Below, piece by piece: positions 21,164 through 32,868 of a DNA stretch of 64,000 nt. The DNA is from Siphonodentalium dalli. Taxonomy: Eukaryota > Mollusca > Scaphopoda > Gadilida > Siphonodentaliidae. A program made the translations under genes and the position numbers. Location: positions 203,008,978 to 203,072,977 of the forward strand of contig CP136066.1 in NCBI GenBank assembly GCA_032622095.1, read 5' to 3'. Under the pieces are notes generated by a model. It was not told where the DNA came from. It did no database searches and saw only the letters and a program-made list of their open reading frames with translations. How positions within the stretch are numbered: position 1 is the first letter of the stretch; each line of letters opens with the position of its first letter.

Positions 21164-22379
21164 GAGATATGCAATATCATTTTCCGGTCATCGGGACTAC
21201 ATAACCATATTTATGGAGTCATGCCGATTAAAATGATATACGACACCCCATGTATTACTTCAATTATTAGAAATTATAACAGTTGGGGTTTTATGGTCAC
21301 CCCCATGTTTTTGCCCCATTTTGTTAAATTTCAAAGCCAATGACGTCATGTTTAACGTACTGGCTAAATTGGAACGTTCCATCACTAATTCAAGCTTGAA
21401 AATTTTATAAAATGTTAAAATGCAGATGATAAATTACTTCAGAATGCTTTTTTTTCTTCAATAATCATGTTACATCATAATAATTCATGTCACTACTATG
21501 TTAATACATATATTCCTAAAATCACTGATTGGGTTCTGGCCTGATTCAACATAAAGAGAAAGCTATTTAAAGTCTCTAAGACTGTGACATCACATAAACA
21601 ATATGTTGTCAAGTGAAACACAGCTTGGACAACATAACTTGATCAATCGCAGTCATTGATATGCTTTAAATTTAATATTCTGATAATTTCATTGTGTTGC
21701 GCCTTGTTAAATTGAGGTTTTTTTTCAGCTATAAAACATGATGCAATTAAGACACAAATGAAAATGTAGGCTATGCTGTGTCAACTAACTGCATTGTCAG
21801 TTAGATGCCAACATACATGATTGAGAGAGAAATGAAGGAATTTCTGGAATTAGTTGAAGCATTGGGTGTCTCATCAGTCTGCCTAATGCTGCCTCTGATA
21901 ATAAATAGCTGTTATGATTATTAAAAACTGGCAGATGTATTGTGATTATCTAGGGGTAACAGCATATACTGACAATGACCCCCCCCCCATTTCCCCAATA
22001 TTCTTGACATGGTCTTGGTTAATGCAGATGTCCACCGCTCTAACAACACCCCAACCCCACTGGCACTGGGCACAAAATATTATGTGTGGATGAAAACTCA
22101 ACCAAATTTGACACTTATAATTATAAATCTTTTTCATAAATATTAAAGTAGATTCATACAGAAACTTGCACCAGAATGTTGAACTTGATTTGTATAATTT
22201 TATATGGATTGTCGCTAAACACACACCAAATCTTGGCAAGTGAGATTGGTCACCCCCCTCCCCCAATCCAATATCAGTCTACACTTTTCCACTTGGATGA
22301 GATATTTTACACAAAAGAGCTTTATTTAGTCAATTAAAGTAAAGTAAATGAAAAAAATGATGATATTTTAGGCAGATCT
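21164..22379. other. middle segment between the two GGTGACAC MITEs
   Basis: 1.2 kb of AT-rich sequence that I cannot match elsewhere in the window. A 106-codon minus-strand ORF (21946-22266) has no recognisable domain. It may be ordinary genomic sequence or an internal region of a larger composite element. Confidence 0.4.
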
Positions 22380-22383
22380 TTAA

Positions 22384-23022
22384 GGTGAAACGCCACAGAT
22401 TCAACAGGCAGGGGCCCAGCAATATGGGGGCCATAGATTCATTGAAATTTATCTGGATTATGATCCCAAACCATATAGACAATATATATATGCCTGAAAT
22501 TAGTACAGAATAGGCATTCAGAATGTGATACATAATGCCCATAATACATGGGCTATCAAGAGTTATGGCCCTTGATCTTTTGATCGAAAATGTGATTTTT
22601 ATTCAAAAAATGACCAAAATATTGCATTTTCATACCCAAGGGGCACGAATACCATAATTGTTCGAGCATGGTCACCTATGTTGGTTCAAAGGCCTCTGGC
22701 TTCCAACATCAACATGAACAAATTTCAAACTTTCGCCGTTTACAATTCCAGAAAATCTATTTTTAATGCAGATGACAAATTTCGGGTGCTAAAAAATTGA
22801 CCCAGTATCTAGAGCCACTGTTTCGCAGAAAACGCTACTGCTGTCTATGGGTGGGGTCAAGGTCACTTGCAATTTTTTCATCAGTCTAGAACACCTAAAA
22901 TTACACAAATTCATATCCCACCTTGTCTTAATATACATACCACATGAATGGTGCCAGAAACCACTAGCACTTTATATCTATAAAATCACCCCTACTGATC
23001 ATTCGAAACTGTGGAGTGTTGC
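22384..23022 (+). mobile_element. TTAA MITE with GGTGACAC-type ends, copy 2
   Basis: TTAA at 22380-22383 precedes GGTGAAACGCCACAGATTC. The right end is GAAACTGTGGAGTGTTGCC. It matches copy 1 closely, with small indels such as CACTTGCACTTAATTTTTT versus CACTTGCAATTTTTT. Confidence 0.8.
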
Positions 23023-23454
23023 CAGAATACAAATTTATTTCGAGTATTTTTTGTACAGTTTTCAAGCAAATGTATCAAATAAATGTTATATTACATGCAT
23101 ACTAGTCCTATTCAGTCATTTAAGTTAGTGTACAGTCACTAGTCAGTGAGTGCATGGCTTGAATATACGCCCCGTGTTTTCTACACGACCGTGCGTGCCA
23201 CACGTTACCCAATCCACTATCCGTCAATTAATTTGATTACGTCTTGCGCACGGAAATTCGTAATTTAATGTATGGCTCCAGCCATAAATTGAATTTTTTT
23301 CAAACTATTAACTTTGATTTTAAGATAACATATTAACCTGCAAGTTTACAGAATACATCTTCGACTCAAATTACTTATTTTTCTATATATTATCAATATT
23401 AGATCGTTGTTATTATCTGGAATGTATTGTAAATGGCGTACATTACCCCATTAA

Positions 23455-24614
23455 ACCAGTACCGCAGTTGACGTTCAGTAGCAGAGAGCGGGACTCGGGA
23501 CGCATGGCGTTACGCGTCGACCACACCAGCCACTTGGCCAATCTCTAACAGGGCGCACCAGTCATGCTTCCTTTCTAACTCTGTCACCGGCTGGGTACTA
23601 GTCTGTGGTTTCTATGTTTAGCGCGGGATTTTCCAACAATAATGGCGAAAACCGATCGCCCGAAAGTCAAATTTCATATGTGCTTTGAGAACAATTCCGC
23701 ACTAAAAATTAATAGATCAGATCCGTAGATGGATGACGATTTTCGCAAGCTGCTAGTCAAAATTTTAATCAATATTTTGTGTGTTTAACAAGGGCAGATG
23801 TTGCTCTGTTCGCTTAGTATATATCTTAATATCGCGGAAGTCCACCAAATGTGGGTCAAATGTCGCCGGTAGCAACGGTCTTACCTAGTCACCAAGGGAG
23901 GTAAACCCTGCTTGGAGTTTGTCACTGGGCCGCCACGCCATTATCACGGTGGGGAATCACGTGGTGTCTAGGTTGGTGAGTACCACTCATTCAAAATGTC
24001 CGAGGAAAGTGCAAACACACAAAAACATAATGTATGAGGAACGAGCATAATAATTTATGCTAGTGTATTTTCTAATCAAGTTGATACCGTATTTGTTTTG
24101 GAAATACTCTGTATTTTTCTATAACATTCGGACCAAAGGTTGCCAGTCGGAAGTTCGTGGAATACGCCAGTCAATACATCTAGGAGAATCCTTCAACTGA
24201 CCACTTTGTTCAGAATGTTGGAGCAAACAACTGTGAGTTTGGACACAAATGAAGTATGAGCTTGTTTGAAATATAGTATGCACGTAGCTAACACAATACT
24301 ATATAATTATATTCTAGTTCATTGCCTTTTTCCTCGTTTCCGGTTGCATTTGCGATCGCATCGGTCATTTTGAATGCGTATTAGTCATCAACTCGAAACC
24401 ACGTGATTCGCCACCATGTCACGTGATTCCCCACCGTGAATATACTAACTTAATTGCAACAGCACGACACTAACTTGCAGTCGCAATATACATATATATA
24501 CACCCTTGATCAAGTGGTCCTACTAATGCTAATACTGGTGGGTCCTGCTGAATTGCTATGATGCTAGTAGGGCAAACTGATACCGTTGACACAAATGTGC
24601 GACAATTATAGATA
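23455..24614. other. no gene supported; GC-richer patch
   Basis: 23461-23660 is locally richer in CpG than its surroundings. An ATG at 23642 in a favourable AATAATGG context opens a frame of only 28 codons (stop near 23726). GGTTGGTGAGTACC near 23972 could be read as a splice donor. Neither is enough to call an exon. The rest is AT-rich and unmatched. Confidence 0.35.
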
Positions 24615-24615
24615 T

Positions 24616-24785
24616 CTAACTTGCTGCAGCAAGATGCTAACTTGCTGCAGCAAGATGCTAACTTGCTGCAGAAAGATACTAACTTGCTGCACAAAAGGTG
24701 TTAATTTAATGTAGAGCGATGCTAACGTACTGCAGAAAAGATGATAACTTAGTGTAGAGGGATGCTAACTTACTGCAGAACGTTG
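24616..24785. repeat. 21-bp tandem repeat
   Basis: Unit CTAACTTGCTGCAGCAAGATG, about eight increasingly diverged copies. The TTGCTGCAGCAA core is itself palindromic. Confidence 0.9.
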
Positions 24786-25019
24786 ACGAATGACTTAACT
24801 TGGCCCTCCAGTGTCGGTGATATCAGAAATAACCAAACTCTCGAAACGAACTAATTCAGCGGCAGACGAAAGGTTATCACTCGTTCATATTTGGCCATTG
24901 AACATTGTTATTGTTTGATATGGGGAATGAACGATATAGTAGAAATCGACTATGTGATCCTTTCATACATTTAATAATGATTGATGAACGTATAATATAG
25001 TAATAACAGACAGTAACAA
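24786..25019. other. no feature recognised
   Basis: Short AT-rich spacer. Confidence 0.5.
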
Positions 25020-25023
25020 TTAA

Positions 25024-25416
25024 CCCTTTACCCAACAGAACGACCCTGTGCCAATGCATTCTCTTATATATGCGAGTCGACCATAGGTCGCCTCGCATAT
25101 ATAAGAGAATGCATTGGCTTAACACATTCAAAATTATAAAATTGTTAAAGAATGTAAGAAAAAATGGTAAAAAGTGTTAAAAAAAGATTTTTGTTTAGGC
25201 CAATACATTCTCTTATATATGCGAGGCGACCTATGGTCGACTCGCATATATAAGAGAATGCATTGGCACAGGGCATAACTGTAACTATCACAATGTGGTC
25301 AAGGAGCCGGTTCCAATGATATCCATATGTGTATGGTTCTATTGAGACAGACCGAAGGTATTTTAGGCTGTTGAAGCTTTATTTGGCCGGTTTTGGCCGT
25401 TTTGTTGGGTAAAGGG
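25024..25416 (+). mobile_element. palindrome-pair MITE with CCCTTTACCCAACA TIRs, copy 2
   Basis: TTAA at 25020-25023 and 25417-25420. Same ends and order as 17077-17520: palindrome 25050-25118, a shorter spacer, inverted palindrome 25199-25267, then the CACAATGTGGTCAAGGAG arm. At 393 bp it is shorter than the 17077 copy, mainly because its spacer holds fewer AATTGTTAAAGAATG units. Confidence 0.9.
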
Positions 25417-25466
25417 TTAATATAACAAGGTCGGATTCTATTCAATAATTTCAACAGCATCAAGAT

Positions 25467-25494
25467 ATCTATCTTCTATATCTATATTTGCGAA

Positions 25495-25529
<35 letters not shown>

Positions 25530-27790
25530 GTTCTATAGAAATTCACAGGGGACCATCTAGATGATGCCAAAGGGGTCTACTAGGAGTAGCTTTTTACGAG
25601 AAAGTTAATGGTCGGGGTTAGAATTTTCTAAAGTGACGCAATTTTTGTCAGGGGCAGAAAAGGGGGAGGGGCATAAAAAAAAAATGTCGCCGATTGCCAC
25701 CAAACTTATATATAATCATCCCCATAATATGAGGAATCTAATGGCGTGGTTTAAATATGGCAAAAGTCGCGCCGTTCGCGTCAGGGGTGCCCGGAAGGGG
25801 GGGGGGGGCAGAATTTTTTTCTGTCGCCGATTGCCACGAAACTTACATATAATCATCCCCATGATATGAAGAATCCAATGGTGTGGTTTAAATATGTCAA
25901 AAGTGGCGTCGTTTGAGTCAGGGATGAACGGAAGAGGAGAGGGGCACCAAAACTGATAAAACTAATTTTAGCGCCGATTTCCACCAAATCTATATCTATA
26001 TTTGCGAATGTCTGTCTGTCTGTCTGTCTGTGTTCTATAGAAATTCACAGGGGACCATCTAGATGATGCCAAAGGGGTCTACTAGGAGTAGCTTTTTACG
26101 AGAAAGATAATGGTCGGGGTTAGAATTTTCTAAAGTGACGCAATTGTTGCCAGGGGCAGAAAAAGGGGAGGGGCATAAAAAAAATTTGTCGCCGATTGCC
26201 ACCAAACTTATATATAATCATCCCCATAATATGAGGAATCTAATGGCGTGGTTTAAATATGGCAAAAGTCGCACCGTTCGCGTCAGGGGTGCCCGGAAGG
26301 GGGGGGGATATTTTGTTTCTGTCGCCGATTGCCACGAAACTTACATATAATCATCCTCATGATATGAAGAATCCAACGGTGTGGTTTAAATATGTCAAAC
26401 GTGGCGTCGTTTGAGTCAGGGATGAACGGAAGGGGAGAGGGGCACCAAAATTAATAAAACAAATTTTAGCGCCGATTTCCAACAATTTGATATATGTTCT
26501 TCTTCATGATACAAGGAATCTAATTGTGCGATTTAACAACGCCAAATTGTTGTTTTTTTGGATGAGAGATTGGGAGGGGGTGGGCACTAAATTTGATAAT
26601 AAGTCGCCGATTGCCACCACACTTATACAAAATCATCCCCATGGTATGAGGAGTCTAATGGTGTGGCTTTTATCTGTCAAATATGGCCTCATTCGAGTCA
26701 GGGTTGCATTGAAAGGGAAAGGGGCACCAAAATTGATGCACAATTTTTTTAGCGCCAATTTCCACCAAATTGATACACGTTCTTATCCATGATACGAGGA
26801 ATCTAATCGTGACTTAAAGACGCCATAGTGGTGTTGTTTGGGTGAGAGATGGAGAGTGGAGGGATTGGCACCAAATTTGATAAAACAAATTGTTTAGTCG
26901 CCGATTATCACCAAACTTATAAACAATCATCTCCATGATACCAGGAGTGTAATCGTGTGGTTTAAGGATGTCACAAGTGGGGCCATTCGAGTCAGTGGTG
27001 TATAGAGATGAGAGGGACACAAAAAATTATATCTATATGTTTAGTGCCGATTTCCACCAGATTGATACATATTCTTCTCCGTGATACGAGGAATCTTATC
27101 GTGTGTTTTAGATACACCAAATTGGTGCCCTATGGGTGAGAGATATGGGGACCTTAAATTTGATACGAATTTGTATACTCGCCAATTTTCACCAATTTCA
27201 TATATATGCATCTCTAATCTCTAATGAGTCTTAGTGTGTACAGCTTGAGTCCGAAATAGGGACGGGAGGGTCACCAAAACTGATACAAAATATTTTTAGT
27301 ACCAATTACCATCAAATTCAGACACGTTCTTCTCAAATGATACAAGAAATAAAATCGTGCTGTCTGTCTGTCTTTTTGTCTGTCTGTGTGCGTTCTATAT
27401 ATAACTTCACGCGGTACAATCGAGATGGCACCAAGGCGTTCTAAGATGGGTAACTTTTTACAAGGAAGATAATGGTGCGGGTTAAAATTTTCTAAAATGA
27501 CCCTGTTGGTGGGAGGGGAAATTTAAAACATATGGTGAAATAGTTTTGTCGCTGATTTCCACCTAACGAATACATAATCACCTTCGCAATATGGCGTTGT
27601 TCGAGTCAGCGTTGTGTCAACAATTGATTTAAAAAACCAAATTCCACCAAATTCATACACGTTTTTCTCTAATGATATACCATGAATTAAATCACATTTG
27701 GTGTCGTTTGCGTCACGGATGGCGATCGGATATGCACTATCATTGATAAGATTGCTATTCGCCGATATCCACATATAAGTTATATACAGT
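25467..27790 (+). repeat. microsatellite-headed tandem array, alternating ~140-bp units
   Basis: A (TCTG)n head follows TCTATATTTGCGAATG, then GTGTTCTATAGAAATTCACA and units of two alternating types. Type A contains GTCGCCGATTGCCACCAAAC and AATCATCCCCAT. Type B contains AGCGCCGATTTCCACCAAAT and ACGTTCTTCTCCATGATAC. The head recurs near 26005 and, diverged, near 27360, so the locus is at least three head-to-tail pieces of one element. Heads of this sort, followed by short tandem cores, occur in non-autonomous Helitron/Helentron elements. No clear 3' hairpin-CTAG end is visible, so that assignment is an inference. Confidence 0.6.
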
Positions 27791-28788
27791 CACCAGGCCA
27801 TCTCCATATCATTTTAAGTAGTTGGGCGTTCACATTTCACAATCCCGACATATGGTGACCCACATAAGTCACTTGAACAATTATATCTTCTTAACAGTCA
27901 TATTTATATGAGAATGGAAATCAAGGCATTCACACAATGAGCTAGCAAAAAGAGATAACTAGAAGAAGCATTAAACGTATAGTTATCATTCTATTGAAGA
28001 GATACATATATTCGTGCAAACTGAGAGACCTCGAACTTTCAGAGGATTGCATATATATAATAACAAAATTTAGTCTGTTCCATTCAATACAGTTTCCACA
28101 AAAAGTTAGATATGGAAGGCCTGTTCAAAAATAGTGGTCACAGTGTGCAGTCAAATATAGTTTCTTTTGATATACAAAAAAATGCAGTTAGTAGCACAAG
28201 ACTTTTCAGGATCCTACCAATACTGACATCTGACGAGGGTTTTAGAATAGACTCATCGACTGACATAAACAACTCAAAATCGCGCTCTGTGCCTGGCATA
28301 TGTGGCTGATATATATGCGCAGCAACATTTCGTTTAAACTAAGAATATTTAGCCAATATATAGCACCATGAACAGAGGAGCACCTGGAAATTTCTTTGAA
28401 ACATCTGTATCTTCATGGAGATATGATAGCCAGGTGTCCTCGAGATCTTAGTCCAACCCACTAGATTGATTGATACATCTCAATATGTAAAACCCAATTA
28501 TCATCTTTTATCGAACTAATGTGTTTATGATGTGCATGTATCATATTATAACGTCTAATGTATACGCAGTTGTAAATAAATAAATACTTCATTATTGGTG
28601 GAACGGATTAATCGCGATAAACAGAATGACAATTGACAAGGTGGGCCACTATATATATATACTTATATTCCATGACTGTAATAATCATGTTTTGTGATTC
28701 TATTTGAATATACAATTTATGAGAAAACGTATAACACTTTAAGCAAGAGCATTCTCTATTCCCAACAAATATCCACAGCATACATTAA
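27791..28788. other. no gene recognised
   Basis: About 1 kb of AT-rich sequence. A 65-codon ORF at 28112-28309 has no recognisable domain. Confidence 0.45.
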
Positions 28789-28816
28789 CCTGGGCAACGC
28801 CGGGTAACCCTGCTAG
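28789..28816 (+). mobile_element. 3' terminus remnant of a Helitron-like element
   Basis: CCTGGGCAACGCCGGG can form a short hairpin and is followed by TAACCCTG and CTAG (28813-28816). The next element begins immediately after it, as at the junctions of the 44382-50553 array. Confidence 0.55.
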
Positions 28817-29455
28817 TCTATCTATCTATACTATATATTTTGAGACTTCGTATATATGTGTGTATATATGTGTGTATATATGTGTGTGTGTACTTCATAG
28901 AATCCAAAACGACTGATCCGATCGAGCTCAAATTTCGTATGTAAGTGTAAAATCCCACCGACACCGCCGTAGATGTGTTTTCGAGAAGCTCTGAGCACCC
29001 TTTATCCACTCCCAGTCATCGAAATCAGCTCAAACGGCACGACCGGGGTTAATAACGTCATTATATATATATATGAAGTCAGAGTCTCCAAAGTTATACC
29101 GGAACAAACACGTGTTTACGTCGTCTTGGGGGTCCACGATGGGAGTCTGACTTCAATGCAATGTTATCGCTCGAAACACGTGTTTACTTCGTGTTGAGGT
29201 TCACGATGGGAGTCTGACAATTGTTATCGCTCGAAATAGTACATTAGGACGGGAACGGCTGGACAGATTGAGCTCAAACTTCCTATCTAAAGGTAAAATA
29301 CCACGTACGATGTCGTCCACGCGTTTTCCAGAAGCTCCGAGCACCCGTACTCCACTCCCAGTCATAAAAATCAGCTCAAACGGCACGGCCGGGGTTAATA
29401 ACGTCATTATAGCGCCCGCTCTCCCGCGGCGAAGCCGCGGAAGCGAAGCGACCAG
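28817..29455 (+). mobile_element. Helitron-like element, isolated copy
   Basis: Starts (TCTA)n then TACTATATATTTTGAGACTT, identical to the 5' part of the units at 44969 onward. It continues through ATCGAGCTCAAATTTCGTAT, the paired GAAGTCAGAGTC modules and GGGGTTAATAACGTCATTAT. It then diverges: instead of the 122-bp units it ends with CTCCCGCGGCGAAGCCGCGG, a strong hairpin, and GAAGCGACCAGGG. The 3' end may belong to a different subfamily. Confidence 0.6.
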
Positions 29456-29989
29456 GGTATACGTATGCGAATATGAGATATACTAATCGACTTTTTCGGC
29501 CAATCTAAACATAGATAAAATTACTTATAATAGGATAATTTATTCATAACTGAAGGGTCAGCGGGGTTCACAAAATTATTTTTGGCGACGGCCGCCATTT
29601 TGTATCGATTAGTTCCACCTCGCTACAGCAACAATTAGTGTGATTGATCAAGTGCCCAAGTGCAAATACAATTGCAAATATAAATATATTTTTTCGGCAT
29701 ATGTCAATTATACTCAATTATATAGGCATACCATGCTTCAAAGGCCAAAAAAATTACGATTGTAAATAAAACAAAACCATTATTAAAAAAAAACGTAGAA
29801 TTGCATAAAAAAAATTGTTTACATTTTTTATAAAATTATTAAAAATATTTGGCCCCAAAGCCATTTCTCTATATCCAAATTAACATTTAGAGTTTGACTT
29901 CGATTTTCTAACGGTATTCTCTCCTAAAAGTTTGATTGAACATTCCCAAAGTTAAAAGCCAACAAACCGAACCTATTATCTCGATTTTT
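29456..29989. other. no feature recognised
   Basis: AT-rich with long A-runs near 29785-29815. No ORF of note. Confidence 0.5.
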
Positions 29990-30480
29990 AAATCAGAATA
30001 AATAATATTGCAGAAAATGGAACGAACGAAAGGTACCGGCTCATAACATGAGGGAGGCAAATATAGTTCCAGTAATCTATGTATTTTTGGGTCATTAGAT
30101 TCACTAGTTTCATAAGACCAAACAGTTATATGATTATAATAATTTAAAATGGATGTAATTTATTTGCATTTTCTACATTTCTATTTACAATGAGCGAATG
30201 AGGTTCAAATTTTGAATTTTAGATCAGTACGCACAAATAAGACAGAAAACAGAATCAACGAACGGCACCTGCTCGTCACATTGGATAGGAAAATGTAGTA
30301 CCCAGTATTGTAGGTATTTGGGTCATTAGATTCACTATTTGCATAAAACAAAATAATTATATGTTTATAATTATCGGCAATGGATGTAATTTCTTTGCAT
30401 ATCCTGCATTTCTATTTACAGCAAGCGAATAAGGTTCAAATTTTGAATTTTAGATCACTGCGCATAAATAAAAAGGTCCG
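29990..30480. repeat. ~230-bp tandem repeat, about two units
   Basis: TTTGGGTCATTAGATTCACT, AATGGATGTAAT, CATTTCTATTTACA and AGGTTCAAATTTTGAATTTT recur with a spacing of about 230 bp. Confidence 0.75.
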
Positions 30481-31440
30481 AACAGAAAATAAAAATTCAT
30501 GAATGAATGCGCCATATATGGGCATACGCTATGACCATAAGTGGAATCTCTCGTGCGTTGACGTGTTACGTCACGTAGTTTCGTCGGCTAATTCCTTCGA
30601 GTTCGACGAGGGCCCCAGAGCCAAACTATCTATCTATCTATCAAACAACAACAACTATCTATCTATCTGTTTATTCCAATCGAAGTTTGTGAGTATCTTT
30701 TACAGCAAAATCTTATCAAATTATGTAATTATGAGTTTCCAAAAATTAGATAATTCGAAGTTTTAATTAATCGCAGTATTCCCACGAACAGTGAAACACG
30801 GTACACTAGATCCATTTGACTAACGCCGTTAGTAACGGTACACCCGCTTTCGCAACTCACTCACTCGAATCACTGACCTCCGAGTCTTTGACTTTGACGA
30901 TGGACTCATGAGTCACTCGTCTTTACAACTTCAAGAGTGACAAGACAATGATTGAATTGGTGGCCTAATGTATATCATATGCGATGGCTGGTACCACAAT
31001 CTTAATTCTAATTATTGCAACTATGGATTGGAACCAATTTTCTAATGGATATGACTTATGAATATTAGGTCAACATGACCGCTTTCGCAGATTGCTGCTT
31101 CCGCACTACGTTCATGACTGAACTATATGAATATGAGCAGATCATCAATATCGCTTCATCATCATCAATCATGGCTGATTCATCAGTGTTCATGCTGCCA
31201 TCGAAATTAGGAAAAGTGACCCAGCGAATATTAATTTCCGAATCCAAATTGAATTTTGAGGCTGACATCAAGTTTCACAGCATATTTTCATTATGTCATT
31301 TATGATATATTTGACGTTGCGTTGAATTTTTTTTATTATTATATTAATAATAATATTTAATTAATATTATAAGTAATCACTGTAAATTGTAATGCGCATA
31401 GTGACAGTCTATCACTATCAGACTCTATGCGAATATACTT
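30481..31440. other. no gene recognised
   Basis: Contains a (CTAT)n microsatellite at 30627-30668, interrupted by AACAACAACAA. Overlapping 68- and 76-codon ORFs on opposite strands at 31065-31305 are unrecognised. Confidence 0.45.
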
Positions 31441-31527
31441 GTCAGGTCGGGCACAGGTGCCAAATGAGCTAAATAGCTCATTTCAAATGAGCTATTTAGC
31501 TCATTTGGCACCTGTGCCCGACCTGAC
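31441..31527. repeat. perfect 87-bp hairpin palindrome
   Basis: Two 43-bp arms around a single central C at 31484. The left arm starts GTCAGGTCGGGCACAGGTGC and runs to CTAAATAGCTCATTT; the right arm is its exact reverse complement. Such perfect arms are rare outside young inverted repeats. Confidence 0.95.
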
Positions 31528-31528
31528 T

Positions 31529-31557
31529 CATGAGCTCAAATGACATTTGAGCTCATG
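31529..31557. repeat. second small palindrome
   Basis: CATGAGCTCAAATG, a central A, then CATTTGAGCTCATG. It uses the same AAATGAGCT vocabulary as the adjacent 87-bp hairpin. Confidence 0.9.
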
Positions 31558-31613
31558 TAGCTAAATTTGTAATGGGATTTATGTCTGTCTCTTCAGTTCA
31601 AATTTCAATGCCT

Positions 31614-31745
31614 ACCTCGAAATGCAGCCCTCTTAATTCAGATTGTTTGGCTTCGGCAATCCGCTACGGCAACAGTATGCCGTGGCCCAGTTTGCTTCAG
31701 CAAATAGCTTCGGCAATGCTTATTGCCGTATCCAATTATGAAGGC
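31614..31745 (+). repeat. 130-bp segment shared with 41627-41755, copy 1
   Basis: TGCAGCCCTCTTAATT, TTGTTTGGCTT, GGCCCAGTTTGCTTCAGCA and AATTATGA are shared in order. In one frame both copies read Cys-Ser-Pro-Leu-Asn near the start and Trp-Pro-Ser-Leu-Leu-Gln near the end. Either a dispersed repeat or a duplicated exon fragment; no gene model can be built. Confidence 0.6.
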
Positions 31746-32727
31746 TGGAAATGTGAACATGTGCGTTGTTGATTATTGTGCTTGGGGACCCAGGCGGGAC
31801 AACTAAACTATTATTGACCGTACCTTGAATTTGAAAATTATCTCCATATTGGAGGGGGGGTATGTGTTCGTGTTTATCCTCCATGCATGTAAGATGGCTC
31901 AAATGAATGGTGTTCTCAATAATGTCGCTATTTGACACGCTCTTTCTTATTGTTTTTTTCGGGAGATGGACTGTGTCGATTTCATTTTGTCAATATTAAT
32001 AAAAATAAGTTAGATATATAGCCTGTCGACACAGACAAGATTGAAAAAGTTTTTAATAGCGTCATTTATTTGTGTGTGAGCGGGATTTCATGCAACAAAC
32101 AACGGGGGGAATGGGTCCGTGGGACAGACCCGCAGCCGGCCTGGCGGAAACCCTGCGTACTGTCTACTGACTTCCGTTACTTGCTCGTTGCTATATAAAT
32201 TATAATATATACATGTACATGTAATGATGTATAAACAAACCAGCGGCGTCACTTAGCCTTATGTCGAAATTTGGCAGTCAGTACATTCGCCCTGAATACA
32301 TGTACTTTCAGAAATCACACATCACCCCTTATAGTTCGTGGACCCAACTACATGTAATATATTAACAGAGCTACCGGTAGACGCTCTCGATTAGTTGGTG
32401 GACCCAACTAATCAAACAGAGCTAGACACCCATATACTAACTCTATATCTATTACTATTCGAGGTGGCAATTTTTTGTCTTTTAATTTTTAACGATATTA
32501 AAGATTAATAGCGATGCTATTTAGGCCATTTTAGGGACTATATTTTATCCAGCACATTATATTTCAATTCCGCTAGTGGCCAGGCTTCGATTTCATGTTT
32601 TAAATTTTTATAGCATTTGCAGTCTTGGCTTGTTGGGGCTTGACTTTCTCCATGAGGACATGGATAAAGTTTTATTCTGCGCCCATTCGGTTAGTGGATA
32701 GATTTTGTATAGCATTCCTTACCAATA
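31746..32727. other. no gene recognised
   Basis: Mixed sequence. A short local repeat of GGTGGACCCAACTA with an AACAGAGCTA tail occurs near 32337-32425. Confidence 0.45.
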
Positions 32728-32790
32728 CAGGGGGGGGGGGGGGGGTGTGAACAAAAAATTTCTGGCACGTATGCAATTCATATACAGCTG

Positions 32791-32861
<71 letters not shown>
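32728..32861. mobile_element. G-tract TIR element, copy C (internally deleted)
   Basis: CAG followed by 15 more G at the left, a 69-base C run (32792-32860) then G at the right. The flanks ACCAATA (32721-32727) and ACCAATA (32862-32868) form a 7-bp duplication. The left subterminal GGCACGTATGCAATTCATAT joins the family's terminal sequence directly to an internal piece (TTCATATACAGCTG) present at about 15525 and 43485. This indicates an internal deletion or a recombined copy. Confidence 0.75.
32792..32860. repeat. 69-base C homopolymer
   Basis: Uninterrupted C from 32792 to 32860, the longest homopolymer in the window. The minus strand could form G-quadruplexes. The exact length in an assembly should not be trusted. 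Confidence 0.95.
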
Positions 32862-32868
32862 ACCAATA

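Larger units (their letters stand above)
20408..23450. mobile_element. TTAA-flanked host element with a 2.5-kb composite insertion
   Basis: TTAA at 20404-20407 and 23451-23454. The ends AGGGATACTC and the inverted TTACCCCA relate it to 16723-17686, and its two flanks (20408-20508 and 23026-23450) align with that element. The insertion, about 20509-23025, is bounded by GCCAG on both sides and contains two direct copies of a 640-bp MITE around a 1.2-kb middle. The right flank holds the uninterrupted TTAA (23265-23268) that is occupied in the 16723 copy. Confidence 0.7.

Noticed and set aside
23455-24010. Possible promoter and first exon (CpG-richer patch, ATG at 23642, GTGAGT near 23974)
   Set aside because: Frame of only 28 codons and no downstream exon that could be joined with any confidence.
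28861-28895. Short (TATG)n/(TG)n as a regulatory element
   Set aside because: It is the internal microsatellite head common to all units of this Helitron-like family.
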